This document shows, one piece after another, positions 63,674 to 64,000 of a stretch of DNA of 64,000 nt. How positions within the stretch are numbered: the stretch's first letter is position 1; each line of letters starts with the position of its first letter. The DNA is from Planctomycetota bacterium (GTDB taxonomy: Bacteria > Planctomycetota > UBA8742 > UBA2392), in the NCBI GenBank assembly GCA_019912315.1, contig JAIOJA010000001.1:1-64000 (forward strand), given 5' to 3'. The notes under the pieces are model-generated. The model had not been told where the DNA came from and searched no databases. It saw only the letters and a list, made by a program, of their open reading frames with translations. The translations under genes were made by a program, and so were the position numbers.

Positions 63674-64000
63674 ATGAAAGCGACCGTAGCAATGATGTGC
63701 GTGTCATTGGGACTGCTGGTTTCCGGCAGCGTTGTCATTGGTGGTACTTCGGTACCGGTTGAGGAGTACGGTGACGCCAACGTCGATGGCGGCGTCGCCG
63801 GTTTCCTGTACGTTGAGCACGTTCCTGGGGATATTTGTCGGACATGGGGTGATGGCACCTGGTCAGACACGGACGATCCCTTCAATCTCGTACAGGAAGC
63901 AAGGGATGTTGAGGAGCATTTGGGAACCATCGAGTCAACCCAGCCGCGCTGGGATGTTACTGTCGCATACTCGTTCGAGCTTTATGCGCGAGTGGGCGTG
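63674..64000 (+). CDS. 5' part of an unknown secreted protein (3' truncated by window)
   Basis: 109 codons from ATG 63674, which follows CAGGAGTG. Signal peptide MKATVAMMCVSLGLLVSGSV, then an acidic region (VPVEEYGDANVDGG). No family was recognised. The track's minus-strand ORF over the same bases lacks these features. Confidence 0.7.
   Translation, partial: MKATVAMMCVSLGLLVSGSVVIGGTSVPVEEYGDANVDGGVAGFLYVEHVPGDICRTWGDGTWSDTDDPFNLVQEARDVEEHLGTIESTQPRWDVTVAYSFELYARVGV

Overview
The window is a GC-rich chromosomal segment, probably from a Planctomycetota-like bacterium. The evidence for this is indirect. There are zinc-ribbon/TM/DUF1570-type proteins next to an ECF sigma factor, giant secreted repeat proteins, many ATGA-coupled genes, an outer-membrane-type barrel ending in Phe, and a CPBP/C-terminal sorting-signal flavour also seen in myxobacteria. 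Another deep-branching diderm cannot be excluded. I saw no rRNA, tRNA, CRISPR array or prophage.

Layout. 1-431: tail of an unknown gene and a repeat-rich spacer. 432-8266 (minus): five tightly coupled genes forming a MoxR-vWA-beta-propeller 'ternary system' (RavA-like AAA+ ATPase, vWA/propeller protein, bpX6-like/TPR/propeller protein and two small bpX-like partners), the best candidate for an NTP-dependent conflict or chaperone system. 8321-13226 (minus): a secreted alpha/alpha-toroid (terpene-cyclase-like) protein and a CopA copper ATPase. 13399-15720: a lipoprotein with HEAT-like repeats and an S41 peptidase fold whose catalytic Ser and Lys are replaced. 15768-19319 (minus): a GbsR/MarR regulator and four coupled membrane-protein genes (two unknown, a CPBP protease, a YndJ-like protein). 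Two copies of the palindrome GTCAGT-N4-ACTGAC lie upstream of the regulator and of the membrane cassette and very likely form its operators.

19422-32027: PLP enzyme, small unknowns, IcmF (fused isobutyryl-CoA mutase/G-protein chaperone), a DUF1570-type membrane metalloprotease coupled to an ECF sigma factor, a PP2C phosphatase, an outer-membrane barrel and a GT2 glycosyltransferase. 32485-42290: XRE-TPR regulator, Lys/Pro/Asp-rich lipoprotein, RIO1-type kinase with a suspected frameshift, a second HExxH protein, a prepilin with a clear promoter, ClpB, and a radical SAM protein of the PA0069/spore-photoproduct-lyase-like family.

42288-43003 is a 716-bp internally deleted IS630-type element; its terminal TAG forms the stop codons of both flanking genes, and a lone related end does the same at 48595. 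43001-48597 holds a protein with a Cys-containing C-terminal sorting-like tail, a TPR protein, a secreted GWxxDPD-repeat/PDZ protein and a small secreted protein. 48909-53232 (minus) is an NAD-linked formate dehydrogenase: FdhB (NuoE-NuoF fusion) and FdhA, a selenoprotein whose in-frame TGA is followed by a SECIS hairpin at the same spacing as in E. coli fdhF. The ORF track splits this gene in two. 53429-56014: two secreted proteins sharing a domain, one with about eight EF-hands. 56099-61522: membrane protein, double-LysM protein, and a polysaccharide cluster (carbamoyltransferase, small membrane protein, WecA/MraY-like transferase). 61885-63446: rpmE and prfA. 63674-end: start of an unknown secreted protein.
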